Of a stretch of DNA of 64,000 nt, positions 15,522-23,627 are shown one piece after another. This DNA comes from AC-32 sp963736055. GTDB lineage: Bacteria; Actinomycetota; Thermoleophilia; Gaiellales; Gaiellaceae. Each line of letters starts with the position of its first letter. Position 1 is the stretch's first letter. The stretch lies in NCBI GenBank assembly GCA_963736055.1, contig CAVTNM010000001.1:248001-312000 (forward strand), given 5' to 3'. A program made the translations under genes and the position numbers. The notes beneath the pieces are model-generated. The model made no database searches, had not been told where the DNA came from, and saw nothing but the letters and a program-made list of their open reading frames with translations.

Positions 15522-16769
15522 GTGGCGGCACGCGAGTTTCTCTTCACCTCGGAGTCGGTCACCGAGGGGCATCCGGACAAGATCGCCGATCAGGTGTCCG
15601 ACACCGTGCTCGACGCGGTCCTGGCCGGTGACGCGGGCGGGCGCGTCGCGTGCGAGACCCTGATCACGACGGGCCTCGTGCTCGTCGCGGGCGAGATCAC
15701 GACCGAGATCTACGTCGACATTCCCTCGCTCGTGCGCAAGCGGATCGCCGAGATCGGCTACACGCACTCGGAGTGGGGCTTCGACGCCACCACCTGCAGC
15801 GTCGTCGTCGCGATCGACGAGCAGTCGCCCGACATCGCCCAGGGCGTGGACGCCTCGTACGAGACGCAGCACGACCCGGCCGACGACGACCCGCTCGACC
15901 GGGTCGGCGCCGGCGACCAGGGAATGATGTTCGGCTACGCGACCCGCGAGACCCCCGAGCTGATGCCGCTGCCGATCATGCTCGCCCACAAGATCTGCAA
16001 GCGGCTCGCCGAGGTCCGCAAGGCCGGCGACCTTCCCTACCTGCGGCCCGACGGCAAGGCGCAGGTAACCGTCCGGTACGAGGTCGACGACGAGGGGCGG
16101 CAGTCGCCCGTTGAGATCGAGCGGATCCTCGTCTCCACCCAGCACGCCGACGGCTGCGACGCGGAGACGCTGATCAAGCCCGACCTGATCGAGCGCGTCC
16201 TGCACCCGATCCTGCCGCCCGACCTCTACGAGGAGAAGCGGCTGCAGGAGCGCGACTTCGTCTACGTCAACCCGACGGGCAAGTTCGTGATCGGCGGGCC
16301 GATGGGCGATACCGGCCTCACCGGGCGCAAGATCATCGTCGACACCTACGGCGGCGCGGCCCGCCACGGCGGGGGCGCGTTCTCGGGCAAGGACCCGACG
16401 AAGGTCGACCGCTCCGCGGCCTACGCGGCACGCTACGTGGCGAAGAACGTGGTCGCAGCCGAGCTCGCCGATCGCTGCGAGGTCAACGTCGCCTACGCGA
16501 TCGGCGTCGCCAAGCCCGTCTCCATCGCCGTTCGCACGTTCGGCACCGAACGGGTCCCCGTGTCGAGGATCGAGGCGCTGATCGCCGAGCACTTCGACCT
16601 GCGCCCGGCTGCGATCCTGCGCGACCTCGACCTGAGGCGACCGATCTATACGAAGACCGCGGCGTACGGCCACTTCGGCCGCGACGACCACGACTTCACC
16701 TGGGAGCGGACGGACAAGGCCGATTCGCTTCGCATCGCCGCCGGAATCGCCACCCCGGCGTCGGCGTGA
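15522..16769 (+). CDS. metK: S-adenosylmethionine synthetase
   Basis: A 415-residue enzyme making S-adenosylmethionine from methionine and ATP. The N-terminus FLFTSESVTEGHPDKIADQV holds the methionine/ATP loop; GAGDQGMMFGYA is the first signature hexapeptide region and GGGAFSGKDPTKVDRS the phosphate-binding loop. It ends with the usual YGHFGRDDHDFTWE segment. The GTG start at 15522 is set by homology and by the -10 at 15508. Its product feeds RsmB and RsmD methyltransferases encoded in this window. It is convergent with the DtxR gene, with only 10 bp between stops. Confidence 0.95.
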   Translation: MAAREFLFTSESVTEGHPDKIADQVSDTVLDAVLAGDAGGRVACETLITTGLVLVAGEITTEIYVDIPSLVRKRIAEIGYTHSEWGFDATTCSVVVAIDEQSPDIAQGVDASYETQHDPADDDPLDRVGAGDQGMMFGYATRETPELMPLPIMLAHKICKRLAEVRKAGDLPYLRPDGKAQVTVRYEVDDEGRQSPVEIERILVSTQHADGCDAETLIKPDLIERVLHPILPPDLYEEKRLQERDFVYVNPTGKFVIGGPMGDTGLTGRKIIVDTYGGAARHGGGAFSGKDPTKVDRSAAYAARYVAKNVVAAELADRCEVNVAYAIGVAKPVSIAVRTFGTERVPVSRIEALIAEHFDLRPAAILRDLDLRRPIYTKTAAYGHFGRDDHDFTWERTDKADSLRIAAGIATPASA

Positions 16770-16779
16770 ACCGAAGCGG

Positions 16780-17466
16780 CTAGTCGGCCGGGCGCACGAA
16801 GAGGCCGGCGGCAGCCTTCTCGGCGATTGTCTTCTCGTCGCCGTTCAGCCGCACGGTCAGCTGCTCGGCCGCGGGCTGTGCCTCCCGCATCTCGACGCCC
16901 GTTCCCGGGACGAAGCCCTGGTCGTAGAACCAGTGCAGGAGCTCACCGTCGTGCTCGGCCAAGCGGACGATCGTGGCTCGTGAGCCGGGTGCGAGGTCGG
17001 ACAACGGGGCGAGCTCGCGGTTCTCGGCCTGCTCGAACTCGGTGTCGACCGGCCAGCCGTGCGGGCAGCGGTCGGGGTGCCCGAGCCGTTCGCTGATGCG
17101 GTCGATCATGTCGTCGTTGAAGCTCTCGCCGATCTCGTCTGCGTAGACGTGGGCCTCCGCCGGCGTGTAGCCCATGAAGTCGGTCAGGAGCCGCTCCACC
17201 AGGCGGTGCTTGCGCACCACGCGCTCGGCGCGCTCGCGCCCGGCCTCGGTCAGGATCGCCTCCTTGTGCTCGCCGCGCTCGACCAGCCCGTCCGCCTCGA
17301 GACGCTTCAGCATCTCGCCGGCCGAGGCCCGCGAGACGCCCAGCATCTCGGCGACCCGCGACGCCAACGTGGGAGAGCCCTGAGTCTGCGGCCGGTATTC
17401 CCCGATCGGGAACGCGAGGAAGTAGATCGTCTCCAGATACTCGTCGACCGAATGACCCTGCGCCAC
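16780..17466 (-). CDS. DtxR/IdeR-family metal-dependent repressor
   Basis: A 228-residue regulator. An N-terminal winged helix (LASRVAEMLGVSRASAGEMLKRLEADGLVER, in the usual position) leads into the metal-binding and dimerisation domain (RKHRLVERLLTDFMGYTPAEAHVYADEIGE...HPDRCPHGWPV), where Met/Glu/His/Cys ligands are in place. A C-terminal SH3-like/FeoA segment follows. The family senses Fe(II) or Mn(II). The GTG start has a TAGAGT -10 9 nt upstream. A perfect palindrome lies between it and the divergent ZIP transporter gene, so it probably controls both itself and the transporter. Which metal it senses cannot be told from sequence. Confidence 0.9.
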   Translation of the reverse strand: MAQGHSVDEYLETIYFLAFPIGEYRPQTQGSPTLASRVAEMLGVSRASAGEMLKRLEADGLVERGEHKEAILTEAGRERAERVVRKHRLVERLLTDFMGYTPAEAHVYADEIGESFNDDMIDRISERLGHPDRCPHGWPVDTEFEQAENRELAPLSDLAPGSRATIVRLAEHDGELLHWFYDQGFVPGTGVEMREAQPAAEQLTVRLNGDEKTIAEKAAAGLFVRPAD

Positions 17467-17475
17467 GGTCTCGAA

Positions 17476-17481
17476 ACTCTA
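17476..17481 (-). promoter_or_regulatory. Putative -10 (TAGAGT) for the DtxR-family gene
   Basis: On the minus strand TAGAGT ends 9 nt before the GTG start. The operator palindrome begins 10 bp upstream, within the -35 region of this promoter, which suits autorepression. Confidence 0.5.
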
Positions 17482-17491
17482 CTCGCGCCTC

Positions 17492-17513
17492 TTTGTAAGG
17501 GTGCCCTTACAAA
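17492..17513. promoter_or_regulatory. Palindromic operator between dtxR-like and ZIP genes
   Basis: Perfect 10-nt arms tttgtaaggg and cccttacaaa are separated by tg. The AAGG/CCTT core with flanking AT-rich ends resembles DtxR/IdeR/SirR boxes. It lies midway between two divergent -10 hexamers, about 7 bp from the ZIP one, so bound repressor would block both promoters. Confidence 0.75.
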
Positions 17514-17519
17514 AAATGC

Positions 17520-17525
17520 TAGTGT
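17520..17525 (+). promoter_or_regulatory. Putative -10 (TAGTGT) for the ZIP transporter gene
   Basis: TAGTGT ends 9 nt before the ATG at 17535, again a leaderless arrangement, and sits next to the palindromic operator. Confidence 0.5.
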
Positions 17526-17534
17526 CGCCCTCGC

Positions 17535-18365
17535 ATGTCGACCGGCCAGATCTTGCTCCTCGGCGCCCTCGCGGGCGTCACCATTTTCATCGGACTGCCC
17601 ATGGGGCGTGTCCAGGGCATCAGCCAGGACGTCAAGGCCTTCCTCAGCGCCACCGCGACCGGGATCCTCCTCTTCATCTTCTGGGATGTCCTCGTCGAGG
17701 CGATCGAGCCGGTCGAGAACGCGCTGAACGCCAAGGACTGGAGCCGCTTCTCGTGGCTCGCAGCGCTGGCCTTCGGGGGATTCGCGCTCGGCCTGCTCAG
17801 CCTCGTCTACTACGACACCTGGATGAAGGCTCGTCGGCGCAAGGCCTTCCTCGGCCCGGGCGCGGCCTCGGCGACCGAGCTCGAGCGGTCCCACTTCACG
17901 GGGTTGACGCCGGCGCGCTGGCTCGCACTCTTCATCGCCACCGGGATCGGGCTGCACAACTTCTCCGAGGGCCTTGCGATCGGGCAGTCGGCCGCGCAGG
18001 ACAAGATCAGCCTCGCGTACGTGCTCGTGATCGGCTTCGGGCTCCACAACGCGACCGAGGGCTTCGGGATCGTGGCCCCGCTCTCCGGGGATGCGGACAA
18101 GCCGAGCTGGCGGTTCCTCGCGCTGCTGGGCGTGATCGGCGGCGCGCCGACCTTCTTCGGCACCGTCGTCGGCCAGGCCTGGTCGTCCACGGCAGTCTCC
18201 GTGCTCTTCCTCACGCTCGCAGCCGGATCGATCCTCTACGTCGTGATGGAGCTGCTCAACGTCTGCCGCCTCTTCTCGAGCAAGACGATCACTGCCTGGG
18301 GGCTGGTCCTCGGGCTCACGCTCGGCTTCGCCACGGACTTCGTGCTCGTCGCCGCCGGCGTCTAG
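17535..18365 (+). CDS. ZIP-family metal transporter
   Basis: A 276-residue membrane protein with about eight hydrophobic segments. The ZIP signature is clear: GIGLHNFSEGLAIG in the fourth predicted helix and GFGLHNATEGFGI in the fifth, each supplying His, Asn and Glu metal ligands. ZIP proteins import Zn(II), Fe(II) or Mn(II) into the cytoplasm. Divergent transcription from a DtxR-family repressor across a palindromic operator suggests derepression when metal is scarce; iron or manganese is therefore as likely as zinc. Confidence 0.9.
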   Translation: MSTGQILLLGALAGVTIFIGLPMGRVQGISQDVKAFLSATATGILLFIFWDVLVEAIEPVENALNAKDWSRFSWLAALAFGGFALGLLSLVYYDTWMKARRRKAFLGPGAASATELERSHFTGLTPARWLALFIATGIGLHNFSEGLAIGQSAAQDKISLAYVLVIGFGLHNATEGFGIVAPLSGDADKPSWRFLALLGVIGGAPTFFGTVVGQAWSSTAVSVLFLTLAAGSILYVVMELLNVCRLFSSKTITAWGLVLGLTLGFATDFVLVAAGV

Positions 18366-18380
18366 CTCCGAGCTCGACGC

Positions 18381-18386
18381 TAACGT
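18381..18386 (+). promoter_or_regulatory. Putative -10 (TAACGT) for priA
   Basis: TAACGT ends 7 nt before the priA GTG, with no Shine-Dalgarno sequence in between. It would start the transcript carrying priA and probably def to the rib genes. Confidence 0.45.
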
Positions 18387-18393
18387 CGGCGAT

Positions 18394-20322
18394 GTGCGTT
18401 TCGGCACCGTAGTCCCGCTCGTCACCGCGCGCGCTCTCGGCGGGCGCGAGTTCACCTATGAGCTCCCCGACGGAGCGGGGAAGGGAGCGGTCGTCTCCGT
18501 CCCGTTCGGACGCTCGCGCACGCGAGGCGTGGTGGTCGAGGTCGTAGGCGCGCCGCCCGACGGCGTGCGACCGCTGGCGGTCGAGAAGGTCGTCCACGAG
18601 CTGCCGGCCGCGCTGATCGACCTCGCGCTCTGGCTTGCGGAGTACTACGGCTCGACGCCGGCGCGGGCGCTCGAGCTGGTGGCGCCGGTACGCAGGGCTC
18701 GGCGGAAGGAGCAGCCGTCACCGGTCGAGCGCCAGTCGCTGGAAGGCGAGGGGCCTCCGGAGAGGTTGAGCGCCGCCCAGGAGGAGGCGGTCTCGAGGGT
18801 CGTCACCGCGCTGGACTCCGGAGGCGGCCATTTCCTGCTCTACGGCGCCACCGGGAGCGGCAAGACCGAGGTCTACCTGCAGGCGGCTGCGGCGGCGCTG
18901 GAGCGCGGTCTCGGGACGATCGTGCTCGTGCCGGAGATCGCCCTCGCGCCGCAGACCGTCGGACGCTTTCGGGCCCGCTTCGGCGACTCGGTAGCGGTCC
19001 TGCACTCCGGCCTGAGCGATGCCGAGCGGCGGGACGAACGCGAGCGCATCGCCGGCGGGCAGGCGCGCATCGTCGTCGGCGCACGGTCGGCGATCTTCGC
19101 CCCGATGCACGGCGTGGGGCTGATCTGCGTCGACGAGGAGCACGACGCCTCCTACAAGCAGGAGTCCGACCCGCGCTACGACGCGCGCACGGTGGCCGCC
19201 AAGCGCGCGGCACTGGAAGGCGCCGTTGCGCTGTACGGAAGCGCGACGCCCCGGCCGGAGAGCTGGGAGCGCCTCGAGCGGCTCGAGCTCGGCGAGCGGC
19301 TCGGCGCCCGACTCCCGCCGGTGCGGATCGTCGACCTCCGCCGCGAGGCCGGCTATCCGCTCTCGGCGCCTCTGCTCGCCGAGCTCGGCAAGATCGCGGA
19401 AGACGGCGGAAAGGCGATCCTGCTTCTCAACCGCCGCGGAATCGCGCCCGCGCTCCACTGTCGCGCCTGCGGGACGACCTTCCGCTGTCCCGACTGCGAC
19501 GTCGCGCTCGTGCTGCATCGAGACGGGTCGCTCCGCTGCCACCATTGCGGCCACTCGGAGCCGGCCCCCGAGGAGTGTCCCGACTGCCGCTCGACCGACC
19601 TGGCGCGCATCGGCGCGGGGACGCAGCGCCTCGAGCGCGAGCTGGCCGAGAAGCTGCCGGAGCTCGAGCTGATCCGCCTGGACGCCGACGCGATCGCGCA
19701 CCCGGAGCAGCTGGCGACGGCGCTGCGGCGCTTCCGCGAGAGCGATCGCGCCGTCCTCCTGGGCACGCAGATGGTCGCGAAGGGCCACCACTTCGCCGGG
19801 GTTGCCCTGGCCGCGGTCGTGGACGCGGACACCGGCCTCGGCGTACCGGACTTCCGCGCGGAGGAGCGCACCTTCCAGCTCGTGACGCAGCTCGCCGGGC
19901 GTAGCGGGCGCGACGCGCCGGGGAAGGTGATCGTCCAGAGCTTTCAGCCGGACGCGCGTCCGCTGGAGCTGGCTGCGCGCCACGACGTGCCGCGATTCCT
20001 CGCCGACGAGCTGGCGCGACGACGCGAGCTCGGCTACCCGCCGTTCCGGCACCTCGTTCGCGTGGTGGTCTCCGGCCCGGCGGAGGACGGGCCGCAGACG
20101 CTGCTCGAGGAGATGCGTCCGGGGCTGGAGGGCGCCGGCGAGCTGCTCGGGCCGGCGCCTCTGCTGCGCCTGCGCGGCCGCCACCGGGCCCAGCTCGTGG
20201 CCAAGACCGACGAGCCGCGGCGTCTGGCGGCGCGCGCGGCGCAGCTGCTCGCGGCGGCTGCTCCCGCGATGCGCAAGGCGAAGCTGACCGCGGTCGTGGA
20301 CGTGGACCCACAGGCCCTCTGA
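18394..20322 (+). CDS. priA: Primosomal protein N' (PriA) replication-restart helicase
   Basis: A 642-residue superfamily 2 helicase that reloads the replisome at stalled forks. The N-terminal DNA-binding domain (REFTYELPDG...VSVPFGRSRTRGVVVEV) precedes GATGSGKTEVYL (Walker A), VLVPEIALAPQT and DEEHDASYKQ (Walker B). A zinc-binding insert with eight Cys (CRAC...CPDC...CHHC...CPDC) lies at about residues 355-400. Many actinobacterial PriA proteins have degenerate helicase motifs; here the ATPase motifs look intact. It is followed by def, fmt and rsmB, a very common order. Confidence 0.93.
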   Translation: MRFGTVVPLVTARALGGREFTYELPDGAGKGAVVSVPFGRSRTRGVVVEVVGAPPDGVRPLAVEKVVHELPAALIDLALWLAEYYGSTPARALELVAPVRRARRKEQPSPVERQSLEGEGPPERLSAAQEEAVSRVVTALDSGGGHFLLYGATGSGKTEVYLQAAAAALERGLGTIVLVPEIALAPQTVGRFRARFGDSVAVLHSGLSDAERRDERERIAGGQARIVVGARSAIFAPMHGVGLICVDEEHDASYKQESDPRYDARTVAAKRAALEGAVALYGSATPRPESWERLERLELGERLGARLPPVRIVDLRREAGYPLSAPLLAELGKIAEDGGKAILLLNRRGIAPALHCRACGTTFRCPDCDVALVLHRDGSLRCHHCGHSEPAPEECPDCRSTDLARIGAGTQRLERELAEKLPELELIRLDADAIAHPEQLATALRRFRESDRAVLLGTQMVAKGHHFAGVALAAVVDADTGLGVPDFRAEERTFQLVTQLAGRSGRDAPGKVIVQSFQPDARPLELAARHDVPRFLADELARRRELGYPPFRHLVRVVVSGPAEDGPQTLLEEMRPGLEGAGELLGPAPLLRLRGRHRAQLVAKTDEPRRLAARAAQLLAAAAPAMRKAKLTAVVDVDPQAL

Positions 20323-20326
20323 GACC

Positions 20327-20332
20327 TAAGAT
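20327..20332 (+). promoter_or_regulatory. Putative -10 (TAAGAT) for def
   Basis: TAAGAT ends 7 nt before the ATG at 20340. It overlaps the alternative ATG at 20331, which argues for the downstream start. Confidence 0.45.
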
Positions 20333-20339
20333 GCGGGCG

Positions 20340-20909
20340 ATGGCGGACGAGACCGGCGAGGTCCGAAGCACCAAGCTCGACCCCGAAGCCGAGGCGCGGA
20401 GGCGGCTCGCGCTCGCGCAGATCCGCCAGTACCCCGACCCCGTCCTGCGGATGCAGGCGCGCGAGGTCGAGACCGTCGACGACGATCTCGGCTCGCTCGT
20501 CGAGCGCATGGAGCACCTGCTGCGGGACGCGAACGGAGTCGGGCTCGCAGCGACGCAGGTCGGAGTGCTGCGCCGCGTCTTCCTGTTCCTGCCCGACCCG
20601 GAGCAGGAGCCGCTGGCGCTCGTCAACCCGCGGCTTGTCGAGACCTCTGACGAGCGCGAGAGTGACGACGAGGGCTGCCTCTCGCTTCAGGGCGTCGTGA
20701 TCCCGGTCGAGCGGCACGAGCGGGTGACGATCGAGGCGACCGACCTCGAGGGCAAGGAGATCAGGCTCGAGCTGGAGGGCCTTCCGGCCCGGATCGCCCA
20801 GCACGAGCTCGATCACCTCGACGGCGTGCTGATCCTCGACCGGACGACCCCCGATGGCCGCCGGGAGGCGCTCGCGCTGCTGCGCCCACCGCCGGTCCTC
20901 GTCCGCTGA
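20340..20909 (+). CDS. def: Peptide deformylase
   Basis: A 189-residue metalloenzyme that removes the formyl group from nascent N-terminal methionine. The three family motifs are present: GVGLAATQVG, EGCLS and HELDHLDG (Cys and two His bind Fe/Zn; the Glu of HELDH is catalytic). The ATG at 20340 is preferred over 20331 because of the -10 at 20327. A ~30-residue acidic/basic N-terminal extension precedes the usual start of the fold (QIRQYPDPVLR). It pairs functionally with fmt just downstream. Confidence 0.93.
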   Translation: MADETGEVRSTKLDPEAEARRRLALAQIRQYPDPVLRMQAREVETVDDDLGSLVERMEHLLRDANGVGLAATQVGVLRRVFLFLPDPEQEPLALVNPRLVETSDERESDDEGCLSLQGVVIPVERHERVTIEATDLEGKEIRLELEGLPARIAQHELDHLDGVLILDRTTPDGRREALALLRPPPVLVR

Positions 20910-20911
20910 CC

Positions 20912-21703
20912 GTGCCCCTCGCCGTCGCCGCGACGGCTCCGCTCGGCGCCGACGTGCTCGAGCGGCTCGCACGGAAACACGACATCGCCTACCTCCTGAC
21001 GCGGCCCGACCGTCCCCGCGGGCGCGGCCGGCAGGTGGCGCCGCCGCCTGCGAAGGAGGCGGCCGAGCGGCTCGGGATCGAGGTACGCCAGCCCGAGCGG
21101 CTCGACGAGGCTTTCGATCCCGAGGTCGACACCGTCGTCGTCGCTGCCTACGGGCTCCTGATCCCGGAGCCGGTGCTCGCACGGGCGCTCTGGCTGAACG
21201 TGCACCCGTCGCTGCTGCCGCGCTGGCGCGGTGCGGCGCCGATCGAGCGGGCGCTGATGGCGGGCGACGCCGAGACGGGCGTCTCGATCATCAAGCTCGT
21301 GCCCGAGCTCGACGCCGGCCCGATCGCTGCGCAGCGCGCGTTCCCGCTGGCGGCCGAGGACGACTTCGGCTCGGTCTCGGCGCGGGCCGGAGAGCTGGCA
21401 GCCGAGCTCCTGGAGGAGGCGCTGCCCGTGCCCCAGCTCACGCCGCAGCCGGAGGACGGCGTCACCTACGCGGCGAAGATCGGCCCGGCCGACCGCGAGC
21501 TCGACTGGACGCGACCGCCCGAGGAGCTGCTCAACCGCATTCGGGCGCTGTCGCCGCACATCGGCGCCCGCGGTGAGCTGCACGGCCGGCCGGTGACCGT
21601 CTGGCGGGCGCGGATCGAGGACGGCGAGCTCGTGCCGGTCGAGGTGCAGGCCGACGGGCGGCGCCGCATGGGCTACGACGAGTTCCTCCGCGGCCTGAGA
21701 TGA
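20912..21703 (+). CDS. fmt: Methionyl-tRNA formyltransferase
   Basis: A 263-residue enzyme formylating initiator Met-tRNA. The formyltransferase core shows AAYGLLIPEPVL, LNVHPSLLPRWRGAAPIERA (SLLPRWRG loop with the catalytic region) and GVSIIKLVPELDAGPI. The usual length is about 310 residues, and the C-terminal tRNA-binding barrel is shortened to roughly 55 residues. The N-terminus is also brief, starting directly on the first beta strand (PLAVAATAPLG). The GTG start is 2 nt after the def stop. Activity is likely but tRNA recognition may differ. Confidence 0.9.
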   Translation: MPLAVAATAPLGADVLERLARKHDIAYLLTRPDRPRGRGRQVAPPPAKEAAERLGIEVRQPERLDEAFDPEVDTVVVAAYGLLIPEPVLARALWLNVHPSLLPRWRGAAPIERALMAGDAETGVSIIKLVPELDAGPIAAQRAFPLAAEDDFGSVSARAGELAAELLEEALPVPQLTPQPEDGVTYAAKIGPADRELDWTRPPEELLNRIRALSPHIGARGELHGRPVTVWRARIEDGELVPVEVQADGRRRMGYDEFLRGLR

Positions 21704-22947
21704 GCGCCTCGCCTGCGCGGCGGGCGGCCTTCGAGACCGTGCAGCGTGTCTTCGAGCAGGACGCGTACGCCGACCGGGCATTCCCGGCCGCGGCTGCCGG
21801 CCTGGAGCCACGTGAGCGCGCCCTCGCGCAGCGGCTCGCGTACGGGACGATCCAGCGCGTCCGCACGCTCGACCACGGGATCGAGGCGCTCGGGCGCCGG
21901 CCGGTACGCAAGCTCGACCCGCCGGTACGCGCGGCGCTGCGGCTCGGCGCCTACCAGCTCGCCTTCTCCGAGGTCGCGATGCACGCCGCAGTGAACGAGT
22001 CGGTCGAGCTCGTGCGCGGCGCGGGGCTCGAGCGCGCGGTCTCGTTCACGAACGCCGTCCTGCGTAGGCTCGCGCTCGGGTTGCGCGAGCTCCTCGAGGC
22101 GCTTCCCGAGGCCACGCCCGAAGAGGCCGCGCTCAGGCACTCGTACCCGGACTGGGTCGCGGAGACATGGTGGCGCGACTTCGGCGCGGAGGAGGCGCGT
22201 GCCCTGATGCGAGCGCAGAACGAGCCTCCGGAGACGGTGGTCAGGCGCAACGCGCTCAAGGACGGCGACGTGGCCGGAGAGCCGGACTCCGAGCTGCCGA
22301 GCGCGCTCCGGGTCGAGCAGGTCGACGAACGGGCCCTGGCCGACGGGCTGATCTGGCCGCAGAGCCGCGGCTCCCAGCTGGCCGGGCTCTGCGTCGGCGC
22401 GCAGGAAGGCGAGCGGGTGCTCGATCTCTGCGCGGCGCCCGGGGGCAAGGCGACCCAGCTGGCCGAGCGGGCGGCCGAGGTGGTCGCAGTCGAGAAGCAT
22501 GCCGGGCGGGCCCGCGAGCTCGAGGCCAATGCCCGGCGGCTGGGCGCCAAGAACGTGCGCGTGGTGAACGCCGACGCGCTGGAGCTCCCGGGCGACCTGC
22601 GCGGCTTCGACCGCGCGCTCGTCGATGCTCCCTGCTCCGGTCTCGGCGTGCTCGCCTCGCGGCCCGACCTGCGCTGGCGGGCGACGCCGCTGCCGGAGCT
22701 CCAGCGCGACCTGATGCGAGCGGCCGAGGAGCGCGTGCGGCCCGGCGGCACCATCCTCTACTCGGTCTGCACGCTGAACGCCGAGGAGAACGAGGAGGTC
22801 GTCGATGCCTCGGGGCTCGAGCGGGAGCCGCTGGAGGACTGGCCGACCTTCACGCATCCGCGGCGGCCGGAGTTCCTCCTCACGCGGCCGGACCGCGACC
22901 GCACGTCCGGGTTCTTCATCGCCCGCATGAAACGATCACGAGCATGA
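21700..22947 (+). CDS. rsmB: 16S rRNA (cytosine967-C5)-methyltransferase
   Basis: A 415-residue two-domain protein. The N-terminal ~130 residues form a NusB-like RNA-binding domain (ARRAAFETVQRVFEQDAYAD...VNESVELVRG). The C-terminal methyltransferase has the SAM site DLCAAPGGKATQLAE (near residue 243), the catalytic DAPCSGLGVLASRPDLRW and YSVCTLNAEENEEVV, with the two Cys expected of RsmB/RsmF enzymes. The ATG overlaps the fmt stop and its own stop overlaps rpe (ATGA), so translation is coupled. Confidence 0.92.
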   Translation: MSASPARRAAFETVQRVFEQDAYADRAFPAAAAGLEPRERALAQRLAYGTIQRVRTLDHGIEALGRRPVRKLDPPVRAALRLGAYQLAFSEVAMHAAVNESVELVRGAGLERAVSFTNAVLRRLALGLRELLEALPEATPEEAALRHSYPDWVAETWWRDFGAEEARALMRAQNEPPETVVRRNALKDGDVAGEPDSELPSALRVEQVDERALADGLIWPQSRGSQLAGLCVGAQEGERVLDLCAAPGGKATQLAERAAEVVAVEKHAGRARELEANARRLGAKNVRVVNADALELPGDLRGFDRALVDAPCSGLGVLASRPDLRWRATPLPELQRDLMRAAEERVRPGGTILYSVCTLNAEENEEVVDASGLEREPLEDWPTFTHPRRPEFLLTRPDRDRTSGFFIARMKRSRA

Positions 22948-23627
22948 GCTGGCAGGACTGGATCCGGACGGTCGAGATCGAGCCGTCGCTGTACGGGGCC
23001 GACTTCTCGCGCCTCGGGGCGCAGGTCGAGGTGCTGCTTCGGGCCGAGGTGCGTGTCTTCCACTTCGACGTCGGCGACGGCCATTTCATCCAGCCGATCA
23101 CGATGGGCCCGATCGTGCTGAAATGGATCTCGCCGATGGTTCACCAGGCCGGCGGGGTCCTGGACTGCCACCTGATGATCGAGAGCCCCGAGCGCCATTT
23201 CGCGGAGTTTCGAGCGGCAGGCGCCGACAGCGTGACCGTCCACTTCGAGGCCTGCCCGCGCCTGCGCGAGGTGGTGGCGCAGGCGCGGGAGCACGATCTA
23301 CTGGTGGGCCTAGCCTTCAACCCGGAGACGAGCGTCGAGGAAGCCGCCGGCGCAGCGCTCGAGGCCGAGGTCGATCTGGTGCTCTGCATGAGCATCCATC
23401 CCGGGTACTCCGGCGAGGAGTTCATGCCGGAGTCGCTCGACCGGATCCGCGCTCTCCGCGGCCTGCTCCCGGCGGAGGTCCCGGTTCAGGTCGACGGCGG
23501 GGTCGGCCCCGGCAACATCCGCGAGCTGTACGAGGCCGGGGCGAGCCTGTTCGTCGCCGCGACGGCGATCTTCGGGCGGGAGGATCTCCCGCGCGCCTAC
23601 CGGCGGCTCGTCCAGGCTTTGGCATGA
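22944..23627 (+). CDS. rpe: Ribulose-phosphate 3-epimerase
   Basis: A 227-residue TIM-barrel enzyme interconverting ribulose 5-phosphate and xylulose 5-phosphate. Signatures are HFDVGDGHFIQPITMGP, DCHLMIESPERH, HFEACPRL, LCMSIHPGYSGEEF and VQVDGGVGPGN. It usually reads HPGFGGQ in the sixth motif, here HPGYSGEEF. Ribulose 5-phosphate is also the substrate of the RibBA enzyme encoded downstream, so its place at the head of the rib genes is meaningful. The ATG overlaps the rsmB stop. Confidence 0.92.
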   Translation: MSWQDWIRTVEIEPSLYGADFSRLGAQVEVLLRAEVRVFHFDVGDGHFIQPITMGPIVLKWISPMVHQAGGVLDCHLMIESPERHFAEFRAAGADSVTVHFEACPRLREVVAQAREHDLLVGLAFNPETSVEEAAGAALEAEVDLVLCMSIHPGYSGEEFMPESLDRIRALRGLLPAEVPVQVDGGVGPGNIRELYEAGASLFVAATAIFGREDLPRAYRRLVQALA

